DNA of 64,000 nucleotides from Candidatus Bathyarchaeota archaeon (lineage in GTDB: Archaea > Thermoproteota > Bathyarchaeia > TCS64): NCBI GenBank assembly GCA_018652685.1, contig JABIBQ010000073.1, positions 62,001 through 126,000 of the forward strand. The letters run 5' to 3'. The position numbers and the translations under genes are program-made. How positions within the stretch are numbered: the first letter of the stretch is position 1; each line of letters opens with the position of its first letter. Positions 1-10,312 of the stretch are shown here, one piece after another. The notes under the pieces are model-generated. The model was given only the letters and a program-made list of their open reading frames with translations. It had not been told where the DNA came from and searched no databases.

Positions 1-1038
1 TTCCCATTTGTAGTATTTGTCGCCTGGGCTAGTTCGATTATCGCCGTCCAGTACTACTCGGATTCCTGCTGCCTTGAGCTTGGTTTCAATCTCCATAGCA
101 TAATCCATGGCTATCTCCTCCTTGCCTCTGAATAGGATTGGAACTATTACCACCTGTTTAGGTGCTACCTTTGGAGGTAGTACCAGTCCGTTGTCATCGC
201 CGTGGTGGGCGATTGTTGCGGCAAGAGTCCGTCCGAACCCCATGCCGTAGCATGTATTTGCTGCTGTTGCCTGCTCACCGTTTTCGTCCTCGAATGTCTG
301 CTCGAACGCCTCACCGAAGTTGTATCCCAGTTGGTGTACCGTGCCGATCTGGTTCACTTTACCATCAGGGTTCCACGTATCGAATGCGACACTATAGTCA
401 GCACCCGCAAACTTGTCAAAGACCGGTCTCTTCAGCTTGATGTAGCTCAAGCCCAGCTCATCATAGACCTCGCTGTAGAGCTTGAGGGCTATCCTGATCT
501 GTTTCTCAGCGTCCTCGTACTTGGCGTGGGCCGTATGACCCTCATTCCATAGGAACTCCCTTCCACGGTAGAGCGGCCTGGTTGCCTTTGTCTCATACCG
601 GTAGACATTACATGTCTGCTGCATCCTGATGGGAAAGTCCTGATGGCTCCTCATCCAGAGCTTGAACATAGGATAGATAGCTGTTTCTGAGGTTGGTCTC
701 AGAACGAGCTTGTTCTCCAGCTCGTTCTCGCCTGCGTGTGTAATCCAGAAGACCTCGCCGCTGAAACCGGCGATATGATCCTCCTCTTTTTGGAAACTGC
801 TCTGCGGTATCACAACTGGGAACTGCATTGGATCGTGGTCCGTTGCGTCTAGTTTCTCCTCAAGCATGGCTATGATACGCTTAGCGATACGCATGCCCCA
901 TCCTGTATATACCGTGAATCCCTTCACGGGGTATCTGTCGTCAGCTATCTTCGCCTCAAGAAGGACGTTGTCATACCATTCGGTAAAGTTGTCCTTGGCG
1001 ATTAGCTCTTTCTTCTTAGAGGACTTTTTCCCAGTCAT
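1..1038 (-). CDS. proS: Prolyl-tRNA synthetase, C-terminal part cut by window edge
   Basis: Manual reverse translation from ATG at 1038: MTGKKSSKKKELIAKDNFTEWYDNVLLEAKIADDRYPVKGFTVYTGWGMRIAKRI...LVLRPTSETAIYPMF...; class II motifs typical of ProRS. Open at window edge, so absent from ORF track. Confidence 0.95.
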   Translation of the reverse strand, partial: MTGKKSSKKKELIAKDNFTEWYDNVLLEAKIADDRYPVKGFTVYTGWGMRIAKRIIAMLEEKLDATDHDPMQFPVVIPQSSFQKEEDHIAGFSGEVFWITHAGENELENKLVLRPTSETAIYPMFKLWMRSHQDFPIRMQQTCNVYRYETKATRPLYRGREFLWNEGHTAHAKYEDAEKQIRIALKLYSEVYDELGLSYIKLKRPVFDKFAGADYSVAFDTWNPDGKVNQIGTVHQLGYNFGEAFEQTFEDENGEQATAANTCYGMGFGRTLAATIAHHGDDNGLVLPPKVAPKQVVIVPILFRGKEEIAMDYAMEIETKLKAAGIRVVLDGDNRTSPGDKYYKWE

Positions 1039-1136
1039 TCAATTTCCTCTCCCTTCCCATGAATGAGTTTGGGTTTTAAAAAGGTAGGGTAAGGTGGGAT
1101 AGTTTTCCCCCTTCCTCCGCAAAGACTATAGGTACA

Positions 1137-1340
1137 GTGTATACATTCTATCACATGCCCCAGATTGACACCGATGATATTGTGGCTATGGAGGATCCCC
1201 ATATCACAGTGCGAGGTTACAGAAGGCGAACTACCATACCATCCGGGATTTTCAGGTTCATGGAACTGAAAGATGGCGATGTGATAAGGTGGATAGCGAC
1301 CAAAAATGGAGAAGTCTTCGTTTCTAAATTAGAAAGATAA
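1137..1340 (+). CDS. Small AbrB/SpoVT-like (swapped-hairpin) domain protein
   Basis: 67-aa ORF with ...ITVRGYRRRTTIPSGIFRFMELKDGDVIRWIATKNGEVFVSKL, an AbrB-like pattern. Start may be the Met at 1155. Confidence 0.5.
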   Translation: MYTFYHMPQIDTDDIVAMEDPHITVRGYRRRTTIPSGIFRFMELKDGDVIRWIATKNGEVFVSKLER

Positions 1341-1744
1341 GCGTTTCCACAAAGAGAGTAAAATCTTCAAGTGGACCATATTTATTTCCATTTGACAGGA
1401 TCTTGTGCGTTTGCTTGTTTATCATACCATCACATCGAATTTGATACGCAATATTAAGGCAATTATCGATGAGATGATTGGACGTTAATTATTGATATCT
1501 GCATCGAAGTTCTATAATCTGAGGATTATGTGGGATTAATAATAATTCCTCATATCACAATAGAATCTAATAACATATATTTTCAGAGGGGATCATGCTC
1601 CACATGAACCCGGTCCCCCTCAGTTTCTCATCCATGAGGACAGGATGAATTTGGTTGGAGTTAATAATATCTGTATGTTATATGAAGAAAAATCAAACCA
1701 ATTACCGTTATATGAGCTGAGACAGATCTAATAGAGGGGGAAAT

Positions 1745-2284
1745 TTGACGAAAAACGATAAAGATTTCATAATATTGCATGTTGAAAGGTACCCCGAAGC
1801 CCAGCCGAGGGATGTCTACAAACTCATTTTCCAGGGAGTTTATGGCGTGGGGCACATTATCAGCGAAAAGGCCAAAGAATACCTTTGGGAAGAAGCTGGG
1901 AGAATACCATTAGAGGACTACCCGGACCGTCCCCTGAGAGAGCCCGTTTCTCCCGATGGCTCAATCGTCAGGGTCAACCTCAGACCATTCTTGAGGAGGA
2001 ACCTGAGCCTTGACGACTTGTTCCGGGTGATGACCGCTTCAGCAGAGATGACAGGAAACGATGAAAAGTTCATAAAGCTCTGGATGGTTTTCGTGGGTCT
2101 GGTGGAAGTAGGTGATATCAGAATGGAGTTGAAGGGAATCAAGGAATTACAGGACTCCATCAACAAGAATGGGATAAAGCCCATGCATCACACCGAGCCA
2201 TATCGTCAGGCGTATTACCCAGCGTACAGGGTCGTCACGCTCGACTTGTTCAGAGAAGAGTTTTGCGAACCCGAACATGCTTAA
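1745..2284 (+). CDS. Conserved hypothetical protein
   Basis: 179-aa ORF with good codon structure. No family assigned. Confidence 0.6.
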   Translation: MTKNDKDFIILHVERYPEAQPRDVYKLIFQGVYGVGHIISEKAKEYLWEEAGRIPLEDYPDRPLREPVSPDGSIVRVNLRPFLRRNLSLDDLFRVMTASAEMTGNDEKFIKLWMVFVGLVEVGDIRMELKGIKELQDSINKNGIKPMHHTEPYRQAYYPAYRVVTLDLFREEFCEPEHA

Positions 2285-2302
2285 AAACCTGACAAACAAC
2301 CT

Positions 2303-3742
2303 TTGATTATGACCAGCAAGGTAAAGAAGTCAGCAATAGGTTGGATCAAACAGAACCACGACGAGATTATTGAGCTAAGCGACGAGCTGTGGAACTGCCC
2401 CGAGTTAGGGTTACTGGAGTTCAAGTCAGCAAAATTGATGATTGACGAGCTGAAAAAGCATAGATTCAGAATAACGAAGGGAGTTGGTGGTATGCCAACC
2501 GCTTTCGTTGCCGATTATGGGACGGGAAAGCCAATCATAGGCGTGATGGGGGAGTACGATGCCCTGCCAGGACTCAGTCAGAAGGTATCGACGGACAAGG
2601 ATCCGCTTGAAGCAGGAGCACCAGGTCAGGGATGCGGACATAATATCCATGGAGCGTCGGGGCTAGCAGGAGCGGTAGCCATAAGGTACGCCATGGAGGA
2701 ACACGGGCTTGTGGGCACCGTTAGGTTCTTCGGGACACCTGCCGAGGAGAGCGCCAGCGGTAAGGTCTGGATGGTGCGGGATGGTGTATTTGACGGCGTG
2801 GACGCCGTGATCAGCCACCATCCGAGTAGCATGAATACTGGGAGTCTAGCCAGCAGTCTGGCAAACAACAGCGTCAAGTTCCACTTCACGGGAAAGACCA
2901 GCCACGCGGCAGGGAGCCCAGAACAGGGCAGGAGCGCGCTGGACGCAATCGAGCTCATGAATGTGGGCGTTAACTTCCTTAGGGAGCACGTCGTCCAGGA
3001 TGCACGAATACACTACATCATCGAGGAGGGTGGTGGACAGCCCAATGTTGTACCAGGATACGCTAGGAGCTGGTACCTGGTTAGGGCACCTGAAAGGACC
3101 CAGGTGGATCACATTTACAAGAGGGTGTTAAAGATCGCCGAGGGAGCGACTCTGATGACGGAGACGGAGCTTCGGATCGAGTTCATCAAGGGGATCTACA
3201 ACAAGATTCCCAACAAGGTGCTGAGCGAGACCGTTGTCAACAACATGAGGGCGATCGGGACTCCCATATACACTGATGACGAGATCGAGTGGGGAAAGCA
3301 ACTAACTAAATCAGTGTCCAGGGACGGAAAGATAGGCAGTCTTAGGAAGAGCCAGCGTCCCGGATGGGAGGAGTTAGTGGACGTCGTTATGGACACATCT
3401 GTCCCTGATCCATGGAATGATGGTTTCGTGAGCCCGGGCAGCACTGATGTCAGTGATGTCAGCTGGATGGCTCCAACCATGGAGTTCTCCACGGCGACAT
3501 GGCCTCTGGGGACACCCGGTCATAGTTGGATGAACGTGGCGGCCAGTGCCCACAGCATCGGACATAAGAGTCTCATCTTCGCCTCGAAGATAATAGCCTC
3601 GGTAGGTCTGGACCTATTGACAGATGCTGAGCTCAGGGAGAAGGCGTGGGAGGAGCACGGAAAGAGGACCATGGGTAAAGAGTACAAGACTCCCATCCCC
3701 GAGGGGATGCAGCCCCCGCTGGATATGTGGGGCAAGAAATAG
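2303..3742 (+). CDS. M20 family amidohydrolase/peptidase, AbgB-like
   Basis: 479 aa; ...GVMGEYDALPGLSQ...GQGCGHNIHGASGLAGAVA...FFGTPAEESASGK... metal-site motifs of the aminobenzoyl-glutamate/aminoacylase group. Confidence 0.9.
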   Translation: MIMTSKVKKSAIGWIKQNHDEIIELSDELWNCPELGLLEFKSAKLMIDELKKHRFRITKGVGGMPTAFVADYGTGKPIIGVMGEYDALPGLSQKVSTDKDPLEAGAPGQGCGHNIHGASGLAGAVAIRYAMEEHGLVGTVRFFGTPAEESASGKVWMVRDGVFDGVDAVISHHPSSMNTGSLASSLANNSVKFHFTGKTSHAAGSPEQGRSALDAIELMNVGVNFLREHVVQDARIHYIIEEGGGQPNVVPGYARSWYLVRAPERTQVDHIYKRVLKIAEGATLMTETELRIEFIKGIYNKIPNKVLSETVVNNMRAIGTPIYTDDEIEWGKQLTKSVSRDGKIGSLRKSQRPGWEELVDVVMDTSVPDPWNDGFVSPGSTDVSDVSWMAPTMEFSTATWPLGTPGHSWMNVAASAHSIGHKSLIFASKIIASVGLDLLTDAELREKAWEEHGKRTMGKEYKTPIPEGMQPPLDMWGKK

Positions 3743-4378
3743 TTAGAGGATCAGAGTATCCCCTGGCTTCATCATCTTCACCTGTGTGCTGCAAGAGGAC
3801 TCGACCTGGACCTTGAACTCGTTTGGATCTGTGTCCCAGATGTGCATCGGGATCGCCATGACGGGATTAACTGCCATGGCAGCCTCAACCGCGTCGGGGC
3901 AATCCATTGTATAAGTGCCTCCACTCGGAACAAGCATCACATCAATGCCTTTCACATCCTTCATCTCCTCGATAAAATCCGAGTCACCTACATGGTAGAT
4001 GGATTTTCCCTCGGCGTACACGATGTACCCCACACCAACTCCCTTGGGGTGGTATGGCTCGCCGGGGTTCCTGAACCGTTTGAAGTTGTATGCCTCCACC
4101 GCTTTAATCGCGACCTCTCCTATGCGCGTGGACTCCCCCGGTTTCAGAGACTTGACCTCTGTGCCCAGTTTCTCACCGCACTCGGCGGTGGCGATGATCT
4201 TCGTCCCCTCCGTCTTGATGAGGTCCACCTTATCTGGCTTGCAGTGGTCGTCGTGGTGGTGGGTGCTGAGGATGATGTCCGCCGGTTCATCGTACTCCCC
4301 CTCGGAGGGGTCGATATAGATGGTCACGCCCCCCGTTTTGAGCTTCCATGAAGCGTGTCCTAGCCATTTGAGTTCCAT
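3743..4378 (-). CDS. Metallo-beta-lactamase-fold metal-dependent hydrolase (UPF0173-like)
   Basis: 211 aa; WLGHASWKL..., STHHHDDHCKPD (HxHxDH), YHVGDSDF. Confidence 0.85.
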   Translation of the reverse strand: MELKWLGHASWKLKTGGVTIYIDPSEGEYDEPADIILSTHHHDDHCKPDKVDLIKTEGTKIIATAECGEKLGTEVKSLKPGESTRIGEVAIKAVEAYNFKRFRNPGEPYHPKGVGVGYIVYAEGKSIYHVGDSDFIEEMKDVKGIDVMLVPSGGTYTMDCPDAVEAAMAVNPVMAIPMHIWDTDPNEFKVQVESSCSTQVKMMKPGDTLIL

Positions 4379-4417
4379 AATAATCGTTATGGGCTATGTT
4401 TCACGAGTTTAAGACAG

Positions 4418-5623
4418 TTACTCTGACACCTTCGTCTCGTATGCGAAAGTGTACGCGAACCCGAACACGATTCTCAATCCAGCTGAGATGAGGAGCCCCT
4501 GGTTTATCCCGGTGAAACCTGAGGAGGAGAGGAAGTTATCAACTACATAGCCGCCCAGGTTGCTTCCAATGAAAGTAGCTATTCCGAACGCTGTTGTGCT
4601 ACTGGCCAGGTATGTCGCCCTCAAGTCTGCTGGGGCTAGATCAATGACGTACGTTGACTCACTGATCATCCACGCCGCCATTCCAACGCCCAGGAAGAGC
4701 TCGGCGATGGTGATGTGGTACCACTGCCCGGCAAAAGCATAGGCTATCGGAGCAATCGCCATCATCATCCGGCTCATGACGATGACGGGTTTCCTCCCAA
4801 CGTTATCCATGAACCCGCCTAATCGCCGCTGGGCCAGGGTTGATACCGCGCTGCTGCTGAGGCTCAGGGTGGCGACCTGCCAGACCGTCATTTTGAGCTT
4901 ATCAGTAATCACGTAGGGGAACAGCGGCCAAGCGGTGCTCATGCCCACGCCATAGATGAAGTTGAGGATGAGATAACGGGTCAGCCTTGGGTCGCTGAAC
5001 AGCCTCTTTAGGTCAAGCTGCAGGGATTTTCCCTCTGGCGGTTTCTCCTCCACAAAGAGTACGAGGACTCCACCAACAAGGCTGGCAAGGGCCGCGAGGA
5101 TGAGTACCACTGTGAAACTCTCCCTGGTGGTGTCCCCCACCTGGTTGAAGTTGATGGAAAACGCGACAAGCATCGCAACAAAGCTACCCATCTGTGCAAA
5201 ACTGTTGATCTTACCGATCATCTCACCACGGTTCTTGTCATTCGTGTAGTCCCCGAGAAGGCTGCTCCATCCAGGCCTGGTCATGCTGGTGGCAAAACTG
5301 CTGACCAGAACCCAGAGGATCAACCAGTTCGGCTCCTTGTAGAACACGAGGGCGAGTATTGCCGTGGCATTGAGGAATTGCCCAGCGGCTATGAATTGTT
5401 TCTTGCCGTACCTGTCGGCCAGCTGGCCGAACAGGAGCTGGGTGAGGTTGCCGAAGAGGCTTTTCCCTCCCTGGAGAAAGCCCATCTGGTTGACAGACGC
5501 GCCGGCGATGGAGACCAGCAGGTTGTTGTAGCGGTTGTTGAGACTGTCCCCGAACATCCGGATGAACCCCGTCCATATGAGGATCTTGTTTGTCTCCAAC
5601 GGCTCATCCTTTTGTCTGCTCAT
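4418..5623 (-). CDS. MFS transporter (paralogue of 9049..10233)
   Basis: 401 aa hydrophobic; MFS loop motif FGQLADRYGKK; close match to the second MFS at 9049. Confidence 0.9.
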   Translation of the reverse strand: MSRQKDEPLETNKILIWTGFIRMFGDSLNNRYNNLLVSIAGASVNQMGFLQGGKSLFGNLTQLLFGQLADRYGKKQFIAAGQFLNATAILALVFYKEPNWLILWVLVSSFATSMTRPGWSSLLGDYTNDKNRGEMIGKINSFAQMGSFVAMLVAFSINFNQVGDTTRESFTVVLILAALASLVGGVLVLFVEEKPPEGKSLQLDLKRLFSDPRLTRYLILNFIYGVGMSTAWPLFPYVITDKLKMTVWQVATLSLSSSAVSTLAQRRLGGFMDNVGRKPVIVMSRMMMAIAPIAYAFAGQWYHITIAELFLGVGMAAWMISESTYVIDLAPADLRATYLASSTTAFGIATFIGSNLGGYVVDNFLSSSGFTGINQGLLISAGLRIVFGFAYTFAYETKVSE

Positions 5624-5746
5624 TTGGCTCCGAGAAGGAGGTACAGGGTTTAAACCTACCTGAAAAATGGTAAAACATGCTTGTTAATCAGGAAAATGAC
5701 TAACAAGTCTTAAGTAAATATTATCAGAAATACGACTGATTGACCG

Positions 5747-7444
5747 TTGAAGATAACAAAGACTGACCTCTTGATTGTTGGTGCTGGTGCAGCAGGAAGC
5801 ATGGCTGCCATCAAGGCAAGCGATTACACGAAGGATATCATCGTGCTTGAGAAGGCGACCCACAGGAGCGGTGGGGCACTAGGGATTGGCCATTTTACCA
5901 GCGAGATTAACCCGCTATGCAATATCCCGGGAGGGCCCACGAGCATGGAGTTCGTGGAGGGTTATCTGAGCAGTAGTTCCGGTTGGAGTGGACAGGAGCG
6001 TCCACTTGACAAATACATCATAGCAGAGGAGTTCACCCCGATTGTGAGGGAGCTGGAGAGCTGGGGCCTTGAGATATACAAGGCAGGGGACGGCACGTGG
6101 GACAACTACTGGCACAAGAAGATCGGGGAGCGCATGGAGAGTGGATGCTGGGTCAAAGGCGGTTCAATGAAGAAATGCCTTATGGATGAGGTGGAGCGCA
6201 GGGGTATCAAGATCGAGGAGCGCACGATGGCAGTTGACCTCCTCACGAACGATGGGAAAGTCATCGGGGCAGTCGCATTGAACACCAGGACGGGTGAGTT
6301 AACGGCTTACCACGCCAAGGCAGTGGTCCTGTGCACCGGGAGCAGTAGTCGTTCATACATCGTGAACCCTGGAAAGAAATGGTTCTACATGAGAGACATG
6401 GGTACAAACAGCGGCGACGGCAGGGGGATGGTCTACCGAGCCGGGGGAGAGCTGACCATGATGGAACTCATCAGGACAGACCACATGAATGGAAACGTCA
6501 TGGCCCGTTTCTGGGGAGGAAGTGCTGTGAATCACAAGGGTGAGGACTTCTTGGCCGAGACCTACAAGAAGCGTTGGAGTAGGAGCTACGCAATGCACGA
6601 GGAAGAGGAGAAGGGAAACGGACCCCTCTTCTGGGATAGCAGGGATATGCCGCAGGAGGGACATGACAAGTGGGAGGCTTACACGAGCGACGAGAAGAAC
6701 TTCCCAGACGTGGTCTTGACGGAGACTTACACCCAGAAGGGGCAGGACAGGAGGAAGGGCAGGTACGAGTTTGAGAGCCAGCCCATTGGTTTCCTAGGAG
6801 GCCCGGTCTTCAATTACTATGGCGCTACGACCTTACCTGGTTTGTACGCTGCTGGCGACGAGATCTGGCAGGACAGCCTTTCGGGTGCCTACGTGTTCGC
6901 AAGGAGAGCCGGGATTGCGGCTTCGAAGTACATCGAGGGGCAGGATGAATGGACTCCCATTGATGAGAAACAGTTGAAGATGATATCAGACACAATTCTC
7001 GCACCAAGTAAGCGAGAGAATGGGGTTCCACCCCAAGAGCTTGAGGAAAAGGTCAGGGGAATCATGACAAAGTACGCCTACATCAGTAAGACGGGTGGTA
7101 TGCTGGAGCAAGGCCTGAAGAACATACGGAGGATCAGGGAAGAATGGGAGGGAAGGATCAAGGCAGATACCCCCCATGACCTGATGCGGTGGGCAGAGGT
7201 CAGGAACATCATGGAGGTTGCCGAGGTTCACATGGAGTCTTCGCTCTTCAGGACGGAGTCTGTCCCCTACGGCCGCCACTTCCTTGACAGGAAGGACTAC
7301 CCCCCACAGCACCCGACATGGCACAGGCAAAGGGTCGTGGTCAAGAGGGAGGGCGGCGAGATGAAGGTCTTCAAGCGCAGGACCGTGGAGCAACGGCCAC
7401 CCACGCTTGAGGAATACGAGGCTGTGAAGGAGGTCAAGCCATGA
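5747..7444 (+). CDS. FAD-dependent oxidoreductase, fumarate reductase/AprA-like flavoprotein
   Basis: 565 aa from TTG; dinucleotide fold LLIVGAGAAGSMAAIKA, GxxxxLYAAGDE..SGAYVFARRAG. Confidence 0.85.
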   Translation: MKITKTDLLIVGAGAAGSMAAIKASDYTKDIIVLEKATHRSGGALGIGHFTSEINPLCNIPGGPTSMEFVEGYLSSSSGWSGQERPLDKYIIAEEFTPIVRELESWGLEIYKAGDGTWDNYWHKKIGERMESGCWVKGGSMKKCLMDEVERRGIKIEERTMAVDLLTNDGKVIGAVALNTRTGELTAYHAKAVVLCTGSSSRSYIVNPGKKWFYMRDMGTNSGDGRGMVYRAGGELTMMELIRTDHMNGNVMARFWGGSAVNHKGEDFLAETYKKRWSRSYAMHEEEEKGNGPLFWDSRDMPQEGHDKWEAYTSDEKNFPDVVLTETYTQKGQDRRKGRYEFESQPIGFLGGPVFNYYGATTLPGLYAAGDEIWQDSLSGAYVFARRAGIAASKYIEGQDEWTPIDEKQLKMISDTILAPSKRENGVPPQELEEKVRGIMTKYAYISKTGGMLEQGLKNIRRIREEWEGRIKADTPHDLMRWAEVRNIMEVAEVHMESSLFRTESVPYGRHFLDRKDYPPQHPTWHRQRVVVKREGGEMKVFKRRTVEQRPPTLEEYEAVKEVKP

Positions 7445-7638
7445 CGGCCACGTTTGACTATGTGAAATGCACGAGATGTGGCACCTGTTATAGCCTCTGT
7501 CCGCTGGACGTTATCGTCAAGGACGAGGACGGCAAGCCCAGCGTCAGATACCCCGACGAATGCCAGCTATGCTTCATCTGCCAGGAGGAATGCCCGGCGA
7601 AGGCAATCCACGTCAAGATCCCCCTAGCTTTCTGGTAA
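7441..7638 (+). CDS. 2x[4Fe-4S] ferredoxin (AprB-like small subunit)
   Basis: 65 aa; CTRCGTCYSLCP and CQLCFICQEECP; overlaps the flavoprotein stop (ATGA). Confidence 0.9.
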   Translation: MTATFDYVKCTRCGTCYSLCPLDVIVKDEDGKPSVRYPDECQLCFICQEECPAKAIHVKIPLAFW

Positions 7639-7696
7639 CCTGCCCTCACTTTCTTCTTGTATATCATGTTAAATTTGTTACAGCCAGGTATCCTTT

Positions 7697-9052
7697 ATGG
7701 ATAAATCGGTTCTCAAAGGGAAGCTACTTGACGCGGTGGAGGCCAGGGCGGACGACATCATCGCCGTGGGCCAGTGGATATGGAGGAACCCGGAGGTCGG
7801 GTTCAAGGAGCACAAGACCGCAGAGTACACATCAAGCATCTTCAAGGGCTTGGGGCTGGAGGTCGAGGAAAAGATAGGTCTGACTGGGCTGCAGACAGTG
7901 ATCAAGGGAAGGGATGACCGCCCCAACATCGCGGTTATCGGTGAGCTCGACGCACTGACGATACCGGAGCACCCGGATTCTGATCCAGTGACGGGCTCGG
8001 TCCACTCGTGCGGTCACAACGGCCAGATGGCGAACATGATCGGCGTCGCCATGGCACTTGTTGACTCCGGGATCATGGAGCACCTTGACGGCTCGGTGAC
8101 GTGCATGGCGGTCCCAGCGGAGGAGCCCATTGACATCGAGTGGAGGAGGGAGCTGTATAGCGAGGGGAAGCTGTATTTTCTCGGCGGCAAGCAGGAGTTC
8201 ATCAAGGACGGATACTTCCAGGACGTAGACATCAGTTTAGCAAACCATATGGCGACCAACACCGACTGGAAGATAGCGGTCAGGGGCGGTGAAGGACCTC
8301 AACCGGGCGGTGTAGGCTTCATGGGAAAAATGATACGATTCAAGGGGGCGGAGGCTCACAGCGGGGCTGCCCCATGGAACGGCGTGAACGCCTTGAACGC
8401 AGCTAACATAGCAATGTCGGCCATTGACGCTCAGAGGGACACTTTCAAGGACTCGGACGCGGTTCGCGTTCACTATTTCATAACAAAGGGAGGGGACGCC
8501 GTGAACATAGTACCCAGCGAGGTGAGAATGGAGATGATGATCAGGGCAGCATCGGTTGATGCCATCAAGGACGCCTCCATGAAAGTGGACAGGGCTCTCA
8601 AGGGAGGCGCGATGGCACTGGGGGCGGAGGTCGAGATCGACAACATCCCCGGTTACCTGCCGAGCCCGAAACAGGGCAGCGATGCCCTGTGGAGGAACAT
8701 GAGAGACAACGTTGCCGAGATCTTCGACGAAGAGAACACCTTGATGGGAGTGGTAAACCCATCACCAATCAGGACCCCACACGGAGCTGTTTCTGACATA
8801 AATGACGTTGCAAGCATCATGCCGAAGGCCAGCTTCGGCGTGGGAGGAGCGATAGGCGTCGGGCACAGCCGCAGCTATTCGATAGTTGACCCTTACGCGG
8901 CCTATGTTATGCCTGCAAAGCTCTACGCGGGTATGGTATTGGACCTTCTCTGGGACGGGGCGAAGCTCGCAAGGCAAGTCATCGACGAGTACGAGCCAGA
9001 AGTCCAGAAATCAGGGTATATGGACTACTGGAAGGACATCCTGGAGAGTTAA
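7697..9052 (+). CDS. M20 family amidohydrolase/peptidase
   Basis: 451 aa; AVIGELDALTIPEH...VHSCGHNGQMAN...AVPAEEP; same fold as 2303..3742. Confidence 0.9.
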   Translation: MDKSVLKGKLLDAVEARADDIIAVGQWIWRNPEVGFKEHKTAEYTSSIFKGLGLEVEEKIGLTGLQTVIKGRDDRPNIAVIGELDALTIPEHPDSDPVTGSVHSCGHNGQMANMIGVAMALVDSGIMEHLDGSVTCMAVPAEEPIDIEWRRELYSEGKLYFLGGKQEFIKDGYFQDVDISLANHMATNTDWKIAVRGGEGPQPGGVGFMGKMIRFKGAEAHSGAAPWNGVNALNAANIAMSAIDAQRDTFKDSDAVRVHYFITKGGDAVNIVPSEVRMEMMIRAASVDAIKDASMKVDRALKGGAMALGAEVEIDNIPGYLPSPKQGSDALWRNMRDNVAEIFDEENTLMGVVNPSPIRTPHGAVSDINDVASIMPKASFGVGGAIGVGHSRSYSIVDPYAAYVMPAKLYAGMVLDLLWDGAKLARQVIDEYEPEVQKSGYMDYWKDILES

Positions 9053-10233
9053 CCCCTCTTCTCTTTTATGGTCAGGAACAGCAGCCCGAGGACGAGCCTC
9101 AGTGCTCCCGCGATGTATAGACCTGTCTCTACTGCGGCCAGGTTCCCGCCCAGCACATTCTGAACTAGCTGGCCTCCTATGTTGCTGCCGATGAATGTGG
9201 CGACTCCTATAGAGGCCATACTTGATGCCAGGTATGTTGCCCTCAGTTTTCTGGGAGCGATATCAATCATGTAAGTGGACTGTGCACTTAGCCAACTTGA
9301 TATGGCCAGCCCACTGATCGCCTCAACGGCAGCGATATGGACCCAGGATGTCGCGACTGGGTAGATTAGGCAACTTGACGCCATTGCCATCCTGCTGAAC
9401 GCCAGTATCTTCTTCCTGCCCAGCCTGTCGAGGAGTTTGCCGACATATGGCTGGCTCAGGACCGCCGCCAGCATGTTTGTTATGCTGGTCACGGCTACCT
9501 GCCATACAGATAGCTGGAGCTTCGCGGCCATGATGTACGGGAAAAGGGGCATGCCGACGCTTGATCCCACGTGGTAGATGAAAACCAGCCCGAGGAAGCG
9601 TTTCAGATCTGGGTTTCTCAGCACCTCTTTCAGGTCGAGAGTTTCTCCTGCTTTGGACTCCTGCTCTTTGAGGAACAGCGAGGTCACACCGGCGATGAGA
9701 CTCGCGGTAGAGGCTATCACCATGACGGGGGTGTAGCTTGCCCGGGTTATTGGTCCGAACTGGTTAACGCTGATGAGGAACGCTGTTATCATGGCGATTA
9801 ATCCACCGATGTAGCTGACGCTGTTGACCCTTCCGATCACCTCGCCTCGCTTTGTTTTTGAAGTATAGTCGCCTAGCAGGCTGTTCCAGCTGGGAGTTGC
9901 CATACTTGTGAAGATACTGGCGGCTATTACCAGGCTCACGACCCAGCCTGGGGTATCCACTAGGAGGATGGCGGCTAACGTGAGCCCGTTGAGTATTCTG
10001 CCGATGGCTATTAGCCGTTTCTTGCCGTATCTGTCGGCGAGCCTGCCGAATAGTACCTGGAATAGGTTTGATGCCAGCATCCTGGTGGCGTTGAGGGTTC
10101 CCAGCTGGTCTACGGTGGCCCCAACTGCGATGGCTAGGAGGTTGATGAAACGCTTGATGAGCTCATCGCTGAAGTTCTGGAGGAAACCGGTGGCGTAGAG
10201 TGTTCTGTTGGTCTTAAGTGGCTCCTCGGTCAT
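9049..10233 (-). CDS. MFS transporter (paralogue of 4418..5623)
   Basis: 394 aa; FGRLADRYGKK, SLLGDYT..RGE.IG..NS shared with the other MFS; stop overlaps the stop of 7697..9052. Confidence 0.9.
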   Translation of the reverse strand: MTEEPLKTNRTLYATGFLQNFSDELIKRFINLLAIAVGATVDQLGTLNATRMLASNLFQVLFGRLADRYGKKRLIAIGRILNGLTLAAILLVDTPGWVVSLVIAASIFTSMATPSWNSLLGDYTSKTKRGEVIGRVNSVSYIGGLIAMITAFLISVNQFGPITRASYTPVMVIASTASLIAGVTSLFLKEQESKAGETLDLKEVLRNPDLKRFLGLVFIYHVGSSVGMPLFPYIMAAKLQLSVWQVAVTSITNMLAAVLSQPYVGKLLDRLGRKKILAFSRMAMASSCLIYPVATSWVHIAAVEAISGLAISSWLSAQSTYMIDIAPRKLRATYLASSMASIGVATFIGSNIGGQLVQNVLGGNLAAVETGLYIAGALRLVLGLLFLTIKEKRG

Positions 10234-10312
10234 GGGGTTTGGGATGCCCCCACGGTATTTGACCTTTATTAGGAAGATTCTTTAATCTCTTGGGCGTTGT
10301 TTGGTACCGTCT

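Noticed and set aside
1598-1634. GAGGGGA...TCCCCCTC imperfect hairpin in the 1341-1744 intergenic region
   Set aside because: Imperfect stem with long loop and no flanking promoter or terminator logic; insufficient support for an ncRNA.
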